This document shows, piece after piece, positions 9,083 through 18,573 of a DNA stretch of 64,000 nucleotides. The position numbers and the translations under genes are program-made. This stretch comes from Verrucomicrobiaceae bacterium E54 (GTDB lineage Bacteria; Verrucomicrobiota; Verrucomicrobiia; Verrucomicrobiales; Akkermansiaceae): assembly GCA_022548915.1 (NCBI GenBank), contig JAKZES010000003.1:1-64000 (forward strand), given 5' to 3'. The notes under the pieces were generated by a model that saw only the letters and a list, made by a program, of their open reading frames with translations, was not told the DNA's origin and ran no database searches. Position 1 is the first letter of the stretch; every line of letters begins with the position of its first letter.

Positions 9083-9793
9083 CTACAGACCACCAAAGCG
9101 CCGGTGGCGGGCCTGGTATTCCTCGACCGCGGCAAACAGGTCGGCCTGCTTGAAGTCCGGCCAGAACTTCTTGTAGATCACGATTTCCGAGTAGCTGATC
9201 TGCCACAGGAGGAAGTTCGACACGCGCAGCTCGCCCGAGGTCCGGATCAGCAGGTCGGGATCCGGAAGGTCGGCGGTGTAGAGGTGGGAAGCGACGAGTT
9301 CGGGGGTGACGTCGCCGGGCACGAGCCGGCCTTCAACGGCCTCGTGGACCATGGCGCGGGCGGCCTCGGTGATCTCCTCGCGCGATCCGTAGGACAGGGC
9401 GAGGACGAGGGTCATCGCGGTGTTGTCCGCGGTGCGGGCCATGGCATCGCGCAGCTTGTTGCGGGTCTTCTCGGGAAGGCGGTCGAGGTGGCCGATCGCC
9501 CGCAGCCGGACGTTCTGCTTCATCATCTCCTCGGCCTTCTGTTCGAGAAAGCGTTCGAGGAGGTTCATCAGGGCCGAGACTTCGTCGGCCGGACGGCTCC
9601 AGTTTTCCGAGGAAAAGGCATAGAGCGTGAGGTATTTCACGCCGAGCTGCTTGCACGCCTCGACGCATTCGCGGACCGACTCGGCACCCGCCCGGTGACC
9701 CTCGCGTCGGGGCAGGCCGCGTTCCTTGGCCCAGCGTCCGTTGCCGTCCATGATGACGGCGATGTGCTCGGGGACTGTGGGTTTGGGAGGCAT
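9083..9793 (-). CDS. uppS: Isoprenyl transferase (undecaprenyl diphosphate synthase)
   Basis: HIAVIMDGNGRWAKERGLPRREGHRAG ... YAFSSENWSRP ... DLLIRTSGELRVSNFLLWQISYSE. Confidence 0.96.
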   Translation of the reverse strand: MPPKPTVPEHIAVIMDGNGRWAKERGLPRREGHRAGAESVRECVEACKQLGVKYLTLYAFSSENWSRPADEVSALMNLLERFLEQKAEEMMKQNVRLRAIGHLDRLPEKTRNKLRDAMARTADNTAMTLVLALSYGSREEITEAARAMVHEAVEGRLVPGDVTPELVASHLYTADLPDPDLLIRTSGELRVSNFLLWQISYSEIVIYKKFWPDFKQADLFAAVEEYQARHRRFGGL

Positions 9794-9869
9794 CGGAGGC
9801 TGATGACAGCGCGCCCGGGTGAAGAAATGAAGAACGAACCGGGAAAATGCCGCGATTTCCGTCGAGGAC

Positions 9870-11147
9870 TCAGCCCGTGGCGACGACCAGCGTCTGCACC
9901 CGGTCGGGCCCGACCCCGACGAACTGGATCGGCGTGTCGCAGAGTTCGGACAGGCGGCGGAGGTAGCCTTTGGTGTTCTCCGGAAGATCGTCGTAGTGGG
10001 TGCAGCCGGTGGTGTCGCTCATCCAGCCGGGAACTTCCTCGTAGATCGGGGTGGCACGATCCCAGGCATGGCGGTCGGCCGGCGGCAGATCGTGGCGGGT
10101 GCCGTCGATGTCGTAGCCGACGCAGATCTTCAGCGTCTCGTACTGGTCGAGGCCGTCGACGTTGGTGACGGCCAGGCCGGTGGTGCCGTTGACCATGCAG
10201 CCGTGGCGGAGCAGCACGGCATCGAGCCAGCCGCAGCCGCGGGCGCGACCGGTGGTGGCGCCGAACTCGCGACCGAGATCGTGGAGGTAGTCCGAAAGGC
10301 CCTCGTCGGCCGACGGGAAGGGGCCGGCGCCGACGCGGGTCGTGTAGGCCTTGCAGACGCCGATCACCTGGTCGATCGAGGTGGGCGGCAGGCCGGTGCC
10401 GGTGCAGGCACCGCCGGCGGTGGTGTTCGAGGAGGTGACAAAGGGGAAGGTGCCGTAGTCGATGTCGAGAAGGCTTCCCTGGGCACCCTCGAAGAGGATG
10501 TTGTCGCCGGCCTTCCATGACTTGTGGAGGGAGGCGATGGTGTTTGTGACGTGCGGTCGGAGGCGGGCGAAGGCGGCGAGCACCTCGTCGGCCTGCTGCT
10601 CCGCGTCGAAGGTCGGAAGGTCGAACCTGGCGAGCACCTCGTTGGCCTCCGCCGTGCGGTGCGCGAGCATCTCGCGGAAGTAAGATTCATCCAGCAGGTC
10701 GGCGACGCGCAGGCCGTTGCGGTTGATCTTGTCGGCGTAGGCCGGGCCGATGCCGCGCTTGGTGGTGCCGATCTTGCGATCGCCGAGGGCGGCCTCGCGG
10801 GCGGCGTCGAGTTCCTTGTGCAGCGGCAGGACGACGTGGCAGCGGTCGGAGATGAGGAGTTTCTCCGGAGTGATGGCGATGCCCTGGCCCTCGAGTCGCT
10901 CGATCTCGGCGACCAGGCCGATCGGGTCGAGGACCACGCCGTTGCCGATCACGTTGGTCTTGCCGTCCCAGAGGATGCCCGAGGGCAGCAGGTGCAGGAC
11001 GTATTTGGTGCCCTTGGCGATGACCGTGTGGCCGGCGTTGTTGCCGCCCTGGCCGCGCACGACGACGTCGGCGGATTCGGTCAGGTAGTCGACGATCTTG
11101 CCTTTTCCTTCGTCTCCCCACTGGAGACCGGTGACGATGGTGTTCAT
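9870..11147 (-). CDS. purA: Adenylosuccinate synthase
   Basis: QWGDEGKGKIVDYL, GGNNAGHT, GTTKRGIGPAYADK, FEGAQGSLLDIDYGTFPFVTSSNT. Confidence 0.97.
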   Translation of the reverse strand: MNTIVTGLQWGDEGKGKIVDYLTESADVVVRGQGGNNAGHTVIAKGTKYVLHLLPSGILWDGKTNVIGNGVVLDPIGLVAEIERLEGQGIAITPEKLLISDRCHVVLPLHKELDAAREAALGDRKIGTTKRGIGPAYADKINRNGLRVADLLDESYFREMLAHRTAEANEVLARFDLPTFDAEQQADEVLAAFARLRPHVTNTIASLHKSWKAGDNILFEGAQGSLLDIDYGTFPFVTSSNTTAGGACTGTGLPPTSIDQVIGVCKAYTTRVGAGPFPSADEGLSDYLHDLGREFGATTGRARGCGWLDAVLLRHGCMVNGTTGLAVTNVDGLDQYETLKICVGYDIDGTRHDLPPADRHAWDRATPIYEEVPGWMSDTTGCTHYDDLPENTKGYLRRLSELCDTPIQFVGVGPDRVQTLVVATG

Positions 11148-11151
11148 GAAA

Positions 11152-11186
11152 AGTGATCGGTGATCAGTGATCGGTGATCAGTGCAG
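11152..11186. repeat. Heptamer iteration (AGTGATC/GGTGATC), 4 units plus partial
   Basis: AGTGATC GGTGATC AGTGATC GGTGATC AGTGCAG in the purA-carA spacer. Confidence 0.92.
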
Positions 11187-11199
11187 AGAGGCGATGAAC

Positions 11200-12339
11200 T
11201 TACTTCGACTGCTCGACCAGGTCGGCGAACTCGTCGAAGAAGTAGGTCGCGTCGTGCGGGCCGGGGGCGGCCTCGGGGTGGTACTGGACGCTGAAGACCG
11301 GGTAATCCTTGTGGCGGATGCCCTCGACGGTGTCGTCGTTGAGGTTGATGTGGGTGACCTCGACGCTGGTGTCGAAGGACTCCGGGTCGACGGCGAAGCC
11401 GTGGTTCTGGGAGGTGATGGAGATCTTGCCGGTGCGCAGGTCCTTGACCGGTTGGTTGGCGCCGCGGTGGCCGAACTTGAGCTTGAAGGTCTTGCCGCCG
11501 AAGACGTGGCCGAGGATCTGGTTGCCGAGGCAGATGCCCATCATCGGCTTTTTCCCGATCAGCTTCTTCACCTCCTCGTGGATGTAGCCCAGGGCGGCCG
11601 GATCGCCCGGGCCGTTGGAGAGGAAGATGCCGTCGGGGTTCTTGCCGAGAACGACGTCGGCCGGCGTCGTGGAGGGGACGACCTCGACCTCGAAGCCGAC
11701 CTGCCGCAGGCGGCGCAGGATGTTGTATTTGATGCCGAAGTCGTAGGCGACGATGCGGCTGCGGATCGGCGGGAGATCGGCCCAGTTGCCTTCCTGTCCG
11801 GTGACGGTGTTGGGCAGGGCGAAGCGGCGTGAATCATCCTCCCACGGGAAGGTTTCCGCGCAGGTGACCTCCTTGACCAGGTCGGCCCCCTCCATCGACG
11901 GCGAGGCCTTCGCGGCGGCGATTGCTTCCTCGGCGGTGAGTTCGGTGCTCAGGCACGCCCGCATCGCCCCCAGCGACCGGAGGTGCTTGGTGAGGGCCCG
12001 GGTATCGACGTGCTCGATGCCGAGGATGCCGTGTTCGGTGAAATACTCGGCCAGCGTCTGGCGCGACCGGTAGTTCGAGGCGATGGGGGAAAGCTCGCCG
12101 ATGACGAAGCCGCGGACGTGCGGGGAGGCGGACTCGGCGTCGTCCGGGTTCACGCCGTAGTTGCCGATCTGCGGGTAGGTCATCGTGACGATCTGGCCGC
12201 GGTAGGACGGATCGGTGATGACCTCCTGGTAGCCGGTCATCGAGGTGTTGAAGCAGATTTCACCGGTGCGGGTGCCGGTTGCGCCGAAGGCACGTCCTTC
12301 GAAAAGGCGGCCGTCTTCGAGAGCGAGAATGGCTTTCAT
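11200..12339 (-). CDS. carA: Carbamoyl-phosphate synthase small subunit
   Basis: ALEDGRLFEGRAFGATG, SYRGQIVTMTYPQIGNYG, GICLGNQIL glutaminase motif, FSVQYHPEAAPGPHD. Confidence 0.97.
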   Translation of the reverse strand: MKAILALEDGRLFEGRAFGATGTRTGEICFNTSMTGYQEVITDPSYRGQIVTMTYPQIGNYGVNPDDAESASPHVRGFVIGELSPIASNYRSRQTLAEYFTEHGILGIEHVDTRALTKHLRSLGAMRACLSTELTAEEAIAAAKASPSMEGADLVKEVTCAETFPWEDDSRRFALPNTVTGQEGNWADLPPIRSRIVAYDFGIKYNILRRLRQVGFEVEVVPSTTPADVVLGKNPDGIFLSNGPGDPAALGYIHEEVKKLIGKKPMMGICLGNQILGHVFGGKTFKLKFGHRGANQPVKDLRTGKISITSQNHGFAVDPESFDTSVEVTHINLNDDTVEGIRHKDYPVFSVQYHPEAAPGPHDATYFFDEFADLVEQSK

Positions 12340-12436
12340 GAGGCGGGGAATGGGGCGGTGGAAAGACCGTCTTCCCGACCGCGGCGGCGGAGCCTAGGGG
12401 CGGCGGAGGCGGCTTGTCGAATGCGGAATGGAACTC

Positions 12437-13270
12437 CTACTCCTGGATCTGGCGGCGCAGCTTGTGGGGGCGGGAAAGGTGGTCCTCGTAGGTCTGCTGC
12501 AGGCGCCGGGTGAAGTCCCGGGCGGACTCGTCGGCCTGAGGTTCGAGGGCGTCGCCGAGCTCGAAGCTGATCCGGATGGGAAAGTCCGGCCGCTTCCACA
12601 GCGGCCAGCCCTTTTCCATGAAGCGGGTGTTGCTGCGGACGAAGACGGGCAGCACGGGGACGCCGGCCCGGCGGGCGATCAGCGCGCAGCCGCCCTTGAG
12701 CGGGTTGATCCAGCGCCGGTCGCGGCGGGTGCGGGTGCCCTCGGGGAAAAGCAGCAACTGGCCGCCGCGGTCGAGGGCGTCGGCGGCGTCGCGCACCAAG
12801 CGTGACGAGCTGCCGTTCGGGATGTAGCCCGCGAGGCGGGCGCCACCGCCGAGGAAGGGATTGCGAAGGATGCTGTCCTTCATGATGCAGATCGGCTGCG
12901 GCAGGCAGGAAATGACGAAGACCGCATCCCACAGCGAGGTGTGGTTGGGCGCGATGATGACCGGGTCGCGGCGTTCACGGAGCGGCTTGAGCGAGTCGAG
13001 GTCGGCATGGACCAGGCCGGTGACCCGCAGGTAGCCGACAAAGATCCGGAACGCCCGGTTCAGCAGGGTGCGCCCGAGGCGCTCGGCCCGGCGCTTGGGA
13101 AGCAGCAGGCAGAGAGGCAGTGCGGCCACGGTGAAAAGCAGTCCGAAGACGCCCCAGTAGGCGACGCCTCCGAGGGCGGCGAGCGTTTCCAGGGGCCACC
13201 ACCACCAGCCGCGACCGGATACCGGGAGCGACGCCGAATCGCCGACGGCGGTTTCGGGAGGGGGTGACAC
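12437..13270 (-). CDS. Lysophospholipid acyltransferase (PlsC-like)
   Basis: APNHTSLWDAVF (NHxxxxD) and FPEGTRTR motifs. Confidence 0.9.
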   Translation of the reverse strand: MSPPPETAVGDSASLPVSGRGWWWWPLETLAALGGVAYWGVFGLLFTVAALPLCLLLPKRRAERLGRTLLNRAFRIFVGYLRVTGLVHADLDSLKPLRERRDPVIIAPNHTSLWDAVFVISCLPQPICIMKDSILRNPFLGGGARLAGYIPNGSSSRLVRDAADALDRGGQLLLFPEGTRTRRDRRWINPLKGGCALIARRAGVPVLPVFVRSNTRFMEKGWPLWKRPDFPIRISFELGDALEPQADESARDFTRRLQQTYEDHLSRPHKLRRQIQE

Positions 13271-13384
13271 GGCGCCAGACTAGCGGCCCGGCCGGGGGCG
13301 GGCCAAGGTTCAATTGAGGGGCGGGCTTCGTGCTTTTTCGGAAGCGCGCTTGCCAAGCGGGCGAGGAGTGACAGTGATTCGGCG

Positions 13385-13801
13385 ATGTCCGAGCTGGAAG
13401 CACTGCCCCACGGTCCCGAGTTCCGGTTCGTGGATGAACTTGTGGAGATCGATCCCGGGCGCTCGGCGCACGGCCGCTACCGGGTGCGGGGCGACGAGGC
13501 CTTTCTCGCCGGACATTTTCCCGGGCAGCCGCTGATGCCGGGCGTGATCCTGGTCGAGGCCATCGCCCAGCTCGGCGGGGTCGCGGCGCAGAGCGACCCG
13601 GAGCATGGCGCGATGGACGGCCTGCTCCTGACCGGCATCCGCGGGGCGAAAATCCTCGGCGCCGCCGAGCCGGGCCAGACGCTGGAAATCCGGGTCGAGG
13701 TCGAGGGACGGCTCGGCGGGATGATCCAGATCTCCGGAGAGATCGAGTCGGCGGGGCGGAAACTTGCCAGCGCCAAGGTGATGCTCAGCGGACAAGCGTG
13801 A
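13385..13801 (+). CDS. FabZ-like hotdog 3-hydroxyacyl-ACP dehydratase
   Basis: FLAGHFPGQPLMPGVILVEAIAQLGG motif, 138 aa. Confidence 0.9.
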   Translation: MSELEALPHGPEFRFVDELVEIDPGRSAHGRYRVRGDEAFLAGHFPGQPLMPGVILVEAIAQLGGVAAQSDPEHGAMDGLLLTGIRGAKILGAAEPGQTLEIRVEVEGRLGGMIQISGEIESAGRKLASAKVMLSGQA

Positions 13802-14790
13802 GTGCTCCGGGTCAACCCGCCGCCCGGCGGTTCTGGATCTACCCGGCGGTGCTCGCCGGAGTGTGGCTGGCGTGGGTCGTGGCCATGGCGATGGCCGATG
13901 CCTGGGGCCTGTTCCTCACGCGTTGGCCGATGGCCCTGACGATGGTGTTCGGCTCCTTCGTGGCGGGATCGACGCCGGCGGGCGGCGGCGCGGTGGCGTA
14001 TCCGGTTTTCACCAAGTTGCTGTCGATCCCGACCAAGGATGCCGCGCTTTTCGGACTGATGATCCAAGCCGTGGGGATGAACATGGCGGCGATCTTCATC
14101 CTGACCCGGGGGATCCGGGTGAACTTCCGGGTGATCCGCTGGACGTTGCTCGGCGCGATTCCCGGGGTGATGCTCGGGCTGGCGTTCATCGAGTTGCCCC
14201 GCAACGTCCCGAAGCTCGCGTTTTCCTCGCTGCTGCTGGTGTTCGCGATCACGCTCTACCGGTCGCACTGGAAACGCCGCCACCGTCCCGAGGCCGAGGT
14301 GGTGGCGTGGACGCGGCGGGACGCGATCCGCTTCGTCGTGGTGGGCGTGGTCGGTGGCCTGGTGGCATCCCAACTCGGAGCGGGTGCGGACATGCTGTGC
14401 TTCGTGCTGATGACGCTGGGCTACGGACTCGACGAGCGGGTGGCGGTGCCGACCTCGGTGGTGACCATGGGGGTGATTTCCCTGGTGGCCTTCATGTTCC
14501 GGCTGCTGCTGCCCGAACCGATCGGGGTGGTCTGGGAATACTGGGCGGTGGCGGCCCCGGTGGTGGCGGTGGGCGCGCCCTTCGGGGCGTGGGTGGCGTC
14601 GAAGGCGAAGGGCGGGGCGATTCTGGTGTTCGTGTTCTGCCTGGTGACCGTGGAGGTGGTGACGACCGCCATCCTGGTGCCGGTGGACGGACCGCGCGCC
14701 CTGATGTTGATCGGGGTGCTGGTGGTTTCGGTGGTGTGGTTCCGCCGGCTGCGGGCGCTGCGGTCGAGGCATCTATCCGACGGAGCGTAG
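13798..14790 (+). CDS. TSUP/TauE-SafE family permease
   Basis: 330 aa multi-TM, GSFVAGSTPAGGGAVAYPVF; GTG start overlapping the upstream stop. Confidence 0.85.
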   Translation: MSAPGQPAARRFWIYPAVLAGVWLAWVVAMAMADAWGLFLTRWPMALTMVFGSFVAGSTPAGGGAVAYPVFTKLLSIPTKDAALFGLMIQAVGMNMAAIFILTRGIRVNFRVIRWTLLGAIPGVMLGLAFIELPRNVPKLAFSSLLLVFAITLYRSHWKRRHRPEAEVVAWTRRDAIRFVVVGVVGGLVASQLGAGADMLCFVLMTLGYGLDERVAVPTSVVTMGVISLVAFMFRLLLPEPIGVVWEYWAVAAPVVAVGAPFGAWVASKAKGGAILVFVFCLVTVEVVTTAILVPVDGPRALMLIGVLVVSVVWFRRLRALRSRHLSDGA

Positions 14791-14834
14791 CGGGCCTTCC
14801 CCCGAATGATGCGGAAGACCTGCTGAAGCAGGAA

Positions 14835-16073
14835 CTACGAACGCCTGGAGGCGAAGCGCTTGCGCAGTTCCATGCGGGAAAGGTTCCATGCGGTGGGATC
14901 GGTGAACCACTGCCGCGGAGTCTCCCAGCCGGCCAGCTCCGCGGTGGCGGCGGAGCGGAGGGCGGCGAGATCGGTGTCCACTGGGACCAGGGCGGCGACC
15001 TCGTCGACCCGCTCGGGATCCTGGCTCGGGATGCCGAAGACCCGGATCCTGTTCACGAGCCCGGTGCCGAGAAGCACCGCCTCGACGCGGCCCGGGCCGA
15101 TCTTGCGACCCGCCACGTTGATGTGGCCGTCGGCGTGGCAGTCGAGGTGGAGGCGGCCGTTCTCCAGTCGCCCGACATCGGTGGTGAGAAACTTTCCGCC
15201 GCCGAGTTTCACGCCGTTTCGCGAGTGGTCGTAGCCGAGGGCGACCGAGTCGGACTCGATCAGGAAGCGTCCGTTCTCGTCGAGGGAGACCTTGACCCCG
15301 GGCAGCGGCTCGCCGAGGTCGGTGGCCTCCGTGCGCGGTTCCGGTGTCGGGTCCCATGAGATGCCCCCGCATTCGGAGGCGCCGTAGAAGTTGTGGAGCT
15401 TGAGCCCGTGCGCTTCCCACGCCGAGCGCTCGAGGTCGAGCGGCAGCGGGGCTCCCGCGGAAACGGCGAGGTGGATGGGGGCGTTTTCCAGGATCCCCGA
15501 GCGCAGCCAGGCCCGCCACATCGAGGGCACGGCCGGGACCACCATCGCCTCGTGCCCGGCCCACGCCGCGGCGACCACGGCCGGGAAGGGGACTTCGACC
15601 GTGCGCAGGGGAATGCCGTGGAGCAGCAGGGGCAGGACGACCGAGGAAAAGCCGTAGGAGTGGGCCAGCGAGATCGTGGCCAAATTGGGGATCTCGGGGG
15701 TCAGCCCCATCGCCCGGACGATCCGGTCCGCATCGGCGGCGATCTGCGAGGCGGTGAAGCGGACCGTGCGCGGCATGCCGTCGGTGCCCGGCGTCAGCTT
15801 GAGGTGGGCGACGCCTTCGGGAATGTCGGTCAGCGCCGGCAGGCGGGCCCCGGCGCGCTCGACCGGCAGCACCGGCACCCGGTCGCGCCAGCCGCGCAGG
15901 GTGGCGATTACAAGCTCGCGGGCGGAGCCGCTGGCGACCACCGGGCCGTCGGCTTCGGGGAGCTCGCCGAGCTGCTCATCGAGGTCGCGGAAACGGATCA
16001 CCTCGTCGCCATCAAAGATTGCGGGACGGTCGTGGGATCGCGCCAGGGTTTCCTTCCAACGGTTAAGCAGCAT
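14835..16073 (-). CDS. AMP-binding acyl/aryl-CoA(ACP) ligase-like protein
   Basis: HNFYGASECGGISWDP, GYD...FLTTDVGRLENGRLHLDCHADGHINVAGRKIGPGRVE; class I adenylate-forming fold. Start trimmed to 16073. Confidence 0.85.
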   Translation of the reverse strand: MLLNRWKETLARSHDRPAIFDGDEVIRFRDLDEQLGELPEADGPVVASGSARELVIATLRGWRDRVPVLPVERAGARLPALTDIPEGVAHLKLTPGTDGMPRTVRFTASQIAADADRIVRAMGLTPEIPNLATISLAHSYGFSSVVLPLLLHGIPLRTVEVPFPAVVAAAWAGHEAMVVPAVPSMWRAWLRSGILENAPIHLAVSAGAPLPLDLERSAWEAHGLKLHNFYGASECGGISWDPTPEPRTEATDLGEPLPGVKVSLDENGRFLIESDSVALGYDHSRNGVKLGGGKFLTTDVGRLENGRLHLDCHADGHINVAGRKIGPGRVEAVLLGTGLVNRIRVFGIPSQDPERVDEVAALVPVDTDLAALRSAATAELAGWETPRQWFTDPTAWNLSRMELRKRFASRRS

Positions 16074-16141
16074 TTGACAAGCTCGCTGGCCGTTGTCTTG
16101 CTGCGGCTTTCGCCCGACCGCCAGCCTGAATTCCAACGATT

Positions 16142-17377
16142 GTGGCTTACCGCGCCGATTCTCCCCGCCTTGAACACGCCCGACCGGTGGTCATCACCGG
16201 TGCCGGGATCGTGACCTCGATGGGGCTGGGCATGTCCGAGAATGCCGCCGGTTTCCGGGAAGGACGAACCGCCTTCCGCGAGGTCGATCTGTTCGACGTC
16301 TCGCAGCAGCGGACGAAATCCGCCGGCCAGGCGGTGCTGCCGGAAAAGCCGCCGGGTGTCGGCGCGCGGGCCTGGGAGCGGATGGATCGCGGGACCCGTT
16401 TCGCGCTCGTGGCGGCCCGCGAGGCGCTCGACGAGGCGGGCGTCTCCGGCGCGATGCCGGTCGTCATCGGCACCTCGGCCGGCGCGATGCCGATCGGCGA
16501 GGATTTTTACCGGCATGCGATCGCCGGCGAACGGCTGGGCCAGTTTCGAAGGGTCGAGTGCTATCAGCCGCAGGGTCAGCTGACCCGGATGATGGCGGAG
16601 CTCGGTGTGGCCGGCCCCTTGCGGATCATTTCCAACGCCTGCGCGTCGGGCGCCAATGCCATCGGCCATGCCTTCCAGATGATTCGGGAAGGAAAGGCCG
16701 ACCGGGTGTTGGCGGGCGGCTACGACGGTCTCGCGCAGTTGGTTTTCGCCGGCTTCGATTCCCTGCAGGCCCTGTCGCCCTCCGGCGTGCCGCGTCCCTT
16801 CGATGCCGCGCGGGACGGTCTGGCGATCGGCGAGGGGGCGGGATTCGTCGTGGTCGAAAGCCTCGAGGCCGCCCGCGAGCGGGGTGCCCGGATGCGGGCC
16901 AGCGTGCTCGGTTACGGGGCGGCGACCGATATCCACCACCTTACCCAGCCGCATCCCGAGGGCGATGCCGCCTTGCTGACGATGACCGAGGCGACGCGCA
17001 TGGCGGGGCTGGAGCCGGAGCAGATCGACTACATCAACTCCCACGGCACCGGCACGCCGCTCAACGATGTCGCCGAGGCCGGAGCGGTCCGCCGCTGGGC
17101 CGGGGACGCCGCGGGGAAGATCCGCCTGAGTTCCACCAAGTCATCCATCGGCCACCTTCTCGGCGGTGCCGGCGCGGTCGAGTCGGTGATCTGCCTGATG
17201 ACCCTCGAGGGCCAGTGGCTCCCCGGGAGCCTCGGCGTCCGGGAGGTCGATCCGGCGGTGACCTTCGATCTCGTCCGCGAACCCCGCGAGGTCGAGGTGC
17301 GGCATGCGCTGACGAACTCCTTCGGCTTCGGTGGAGCGAATGCGACCCTGATCTTTGGAAGGGAGGTCCCGGCATGA
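16142..17377 (+). CDS. Beta-ketoacyl-ACP synthase (FabF-like)
   Basis: Catalytic ISNACASGANAIG, NSHGTGTPLND, KSSIGHLLGGAGAVE; GTG start. Confidence 0.93.
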   Translation: MAYRADSPRLEHARPVVITGAGIVTSMGLGMSENAAGFREGRTAFREVDLFDVSQQRTKSAGQAVLPEKPPGVGARAWERMDRGTRFALVAAREALDEAGVSGAMPVVIGTSAGAMPIGEDFYRHAIAGERLGQFRRVECYQPQGQLTRMMAELGVAGPLRIISNACASGANAIGHAFQMIREGKADRVLAGGYDGLAQLVFAGFDSLQALSPSGVPRPFDAARDGLAIGEGAGFVVVESLEAARERGARMRASVLGYGAATDIHHLTQPHPEGDAALLTMTEATRMAGLEPEQIDYINSHGTGTPLNDVAEAGAVRRWAGDAAGKIRLSSTKSSIGHLLGGAGAVESVICLMTLEGQWLPGSLGVREVDPAVTFDLVREPREVEVRHALTNSFGFGGANATLIFGREVPA

Positions 17378-18396
17378 GCCGCATCACCGCCTCGGGAATT
17401 GGCGCGGTCTCGCCCGCGGGTTGGGGGCTCGAGCCCATGATGGCGGCGCTCGATGCGAACCAGCGTCCGGAGGTCGGTGAATTCGAGCGGACCACCACCG
17501 GCGGGGAAGTCGTCCGCACACCGGTGCTGCGGGTGCCGAAGTTGGAGGATCGGTCGAAACTGCCCCGCGACCCGCGACTCCGCCGCGCCAGCGCGGTGGG
17601 CAAGTTCGCTGCGGCGGCGATGTACGAGGCCCTGGGTGTCGAGCGTTTCGAGGCGGTGAAGGCCGGGGACCTGCGCCTCGGCGTGGTCTGCACGATGATG
17701 AACGGCTGCGTGAACTACTCGAACCGGTTCTACGGCGAGGTGCTGGAAGCCCCTGCCACCGCGAGCCCGATCCTCTTTCCCGAAACGGTTTACAACGCCC
17801 CCTCGAGCCACCTCTCGGCGGTGGCCCACAGCCACGCGCCCAATGACACGCTGGTCGGCGACGGGGCGGAGTTCTTCACCGGCCTCGAGCTGGCGGCCGA
17901 ATGGCTGGAGCGGGGCGACTGCGACCTGTGCGTGGTCGTTTCCCCGGAGGAGGCCGACTGGCTCAGCGCCGAGGCGATGGGCTACTACAGCTCCCGTATG
18001 TTGCCGGCGGAGGGGGCGGCGGCGGTCGTGCTTGAGAAGGATGGCGCAGGTCCACAGCTCATGGCGGTGCCGGATTCCGTGAACTACGCCGGCGAGTCCG
18101 ACCGGGTTGCGGCGTTCGCAAGACTCTGGCAGGAACTGGAAGCCGAAGATGACGGTGCGACCGTCTGGGCCGACGGCCGTGTCGGGGTCGGGCGCTTCGA
18201 CTTGCCGGAAAACTCGGTGTCCTGGAGTGGTCCGCGCTTTTCCCTGCGACGCGTGCTCGGCGAGTCGCTCGGGGCCTCCGCCGGCCTGCAGACCGTCGCC
18301 GCGCTGGCAAGGCTGAACCGCAGCGATGCCGGATCGGCGATCGTCACCTCGGTCGGCGGCAACGAAGCGGTCGGCGGCGCCCGCTGGAGCCGCTGA
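17374..18396 (+). CDS. Ketosynthase-like protein without catalytic residues (chain-length-factor-like)
   Basis: KS fold (MSRITASGIGAVSPAGWG..., LGESLGASAGLQTVAAL) but no NACxxG Cys (YNAPSSHLSA) and no HGTGT/GH. ATGA overlap with the upstream KS. Confidence 0.8.
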   Translation: MSRITASGIGAVSPAGWGLEPMMAALDANQRPEVGEFERTTTGGEVVRTPVLRVPKLEDRSKLPRDPRLRRASAVGKFAAAAMYEALGVERFEAVKAGDLRLGVVCTMMNGCVNYSNRFYGEVLEAPATASPILFPETVYNAPSSHLSAVAHSHAPNDTLVGDGAEFFTGLELAAEWLERGDCDLCVVVSPEEADWLSAEAMGYYSSRMLPAEGAAAVVLEKDGAGPQLMAVPDSVNYAGESDRVAAFARLWQELEAEDDGATVWADGRVGVGRFDLPENSVSWSGPRFSLRRVLGESLGASAGLQTVAALARLNRSDAGSAIVTSVGGNEAVGGARWSR

Positions 18397-18484
18397 AGGA
18401 CCGCGCGACGCTGACGCGCCCGACGGTTTGGGAGCGATCCGAAAGACAGGCAGGCGATCCCGGGGAATGCGGGAGGGTGCTTGA

Positions 18485-18568
18485 ATGAGAATCCATTGGC
18501 AGGCATCTTGTCACGCAGGGTTCCTTCGGAGTACCTTCCACCAAGCCGGCAGGGACTGGCCACCCTGA
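18485..18568 (+). pseudogene. Possible HicA toxin C-terminal remnant
   Basis: Short ORF MRIHWQASCHAGFLRSTFHQAGRDWPP*; 'GFLRSTFHQAG' resembles the HicA C-terminal 'GTLRSILRQAG' and directly precedes a hicB-like gene. Confidence 0.35.
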
Positions 18569-18573
18569 GATTC

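Noticed and set aside
10524-12513. Plus-strand ORFs opposite purA and carA
   Set aside because: Antisense shadow ORFs with compositionally biased V/G/D/E-rich translations.
16558-17373. N-terminal half of ORF 16558..18396
   Set aside because: Frame-shifted overlap with the FabF-like gene; only the part from ATG 17374 is a credible protein.
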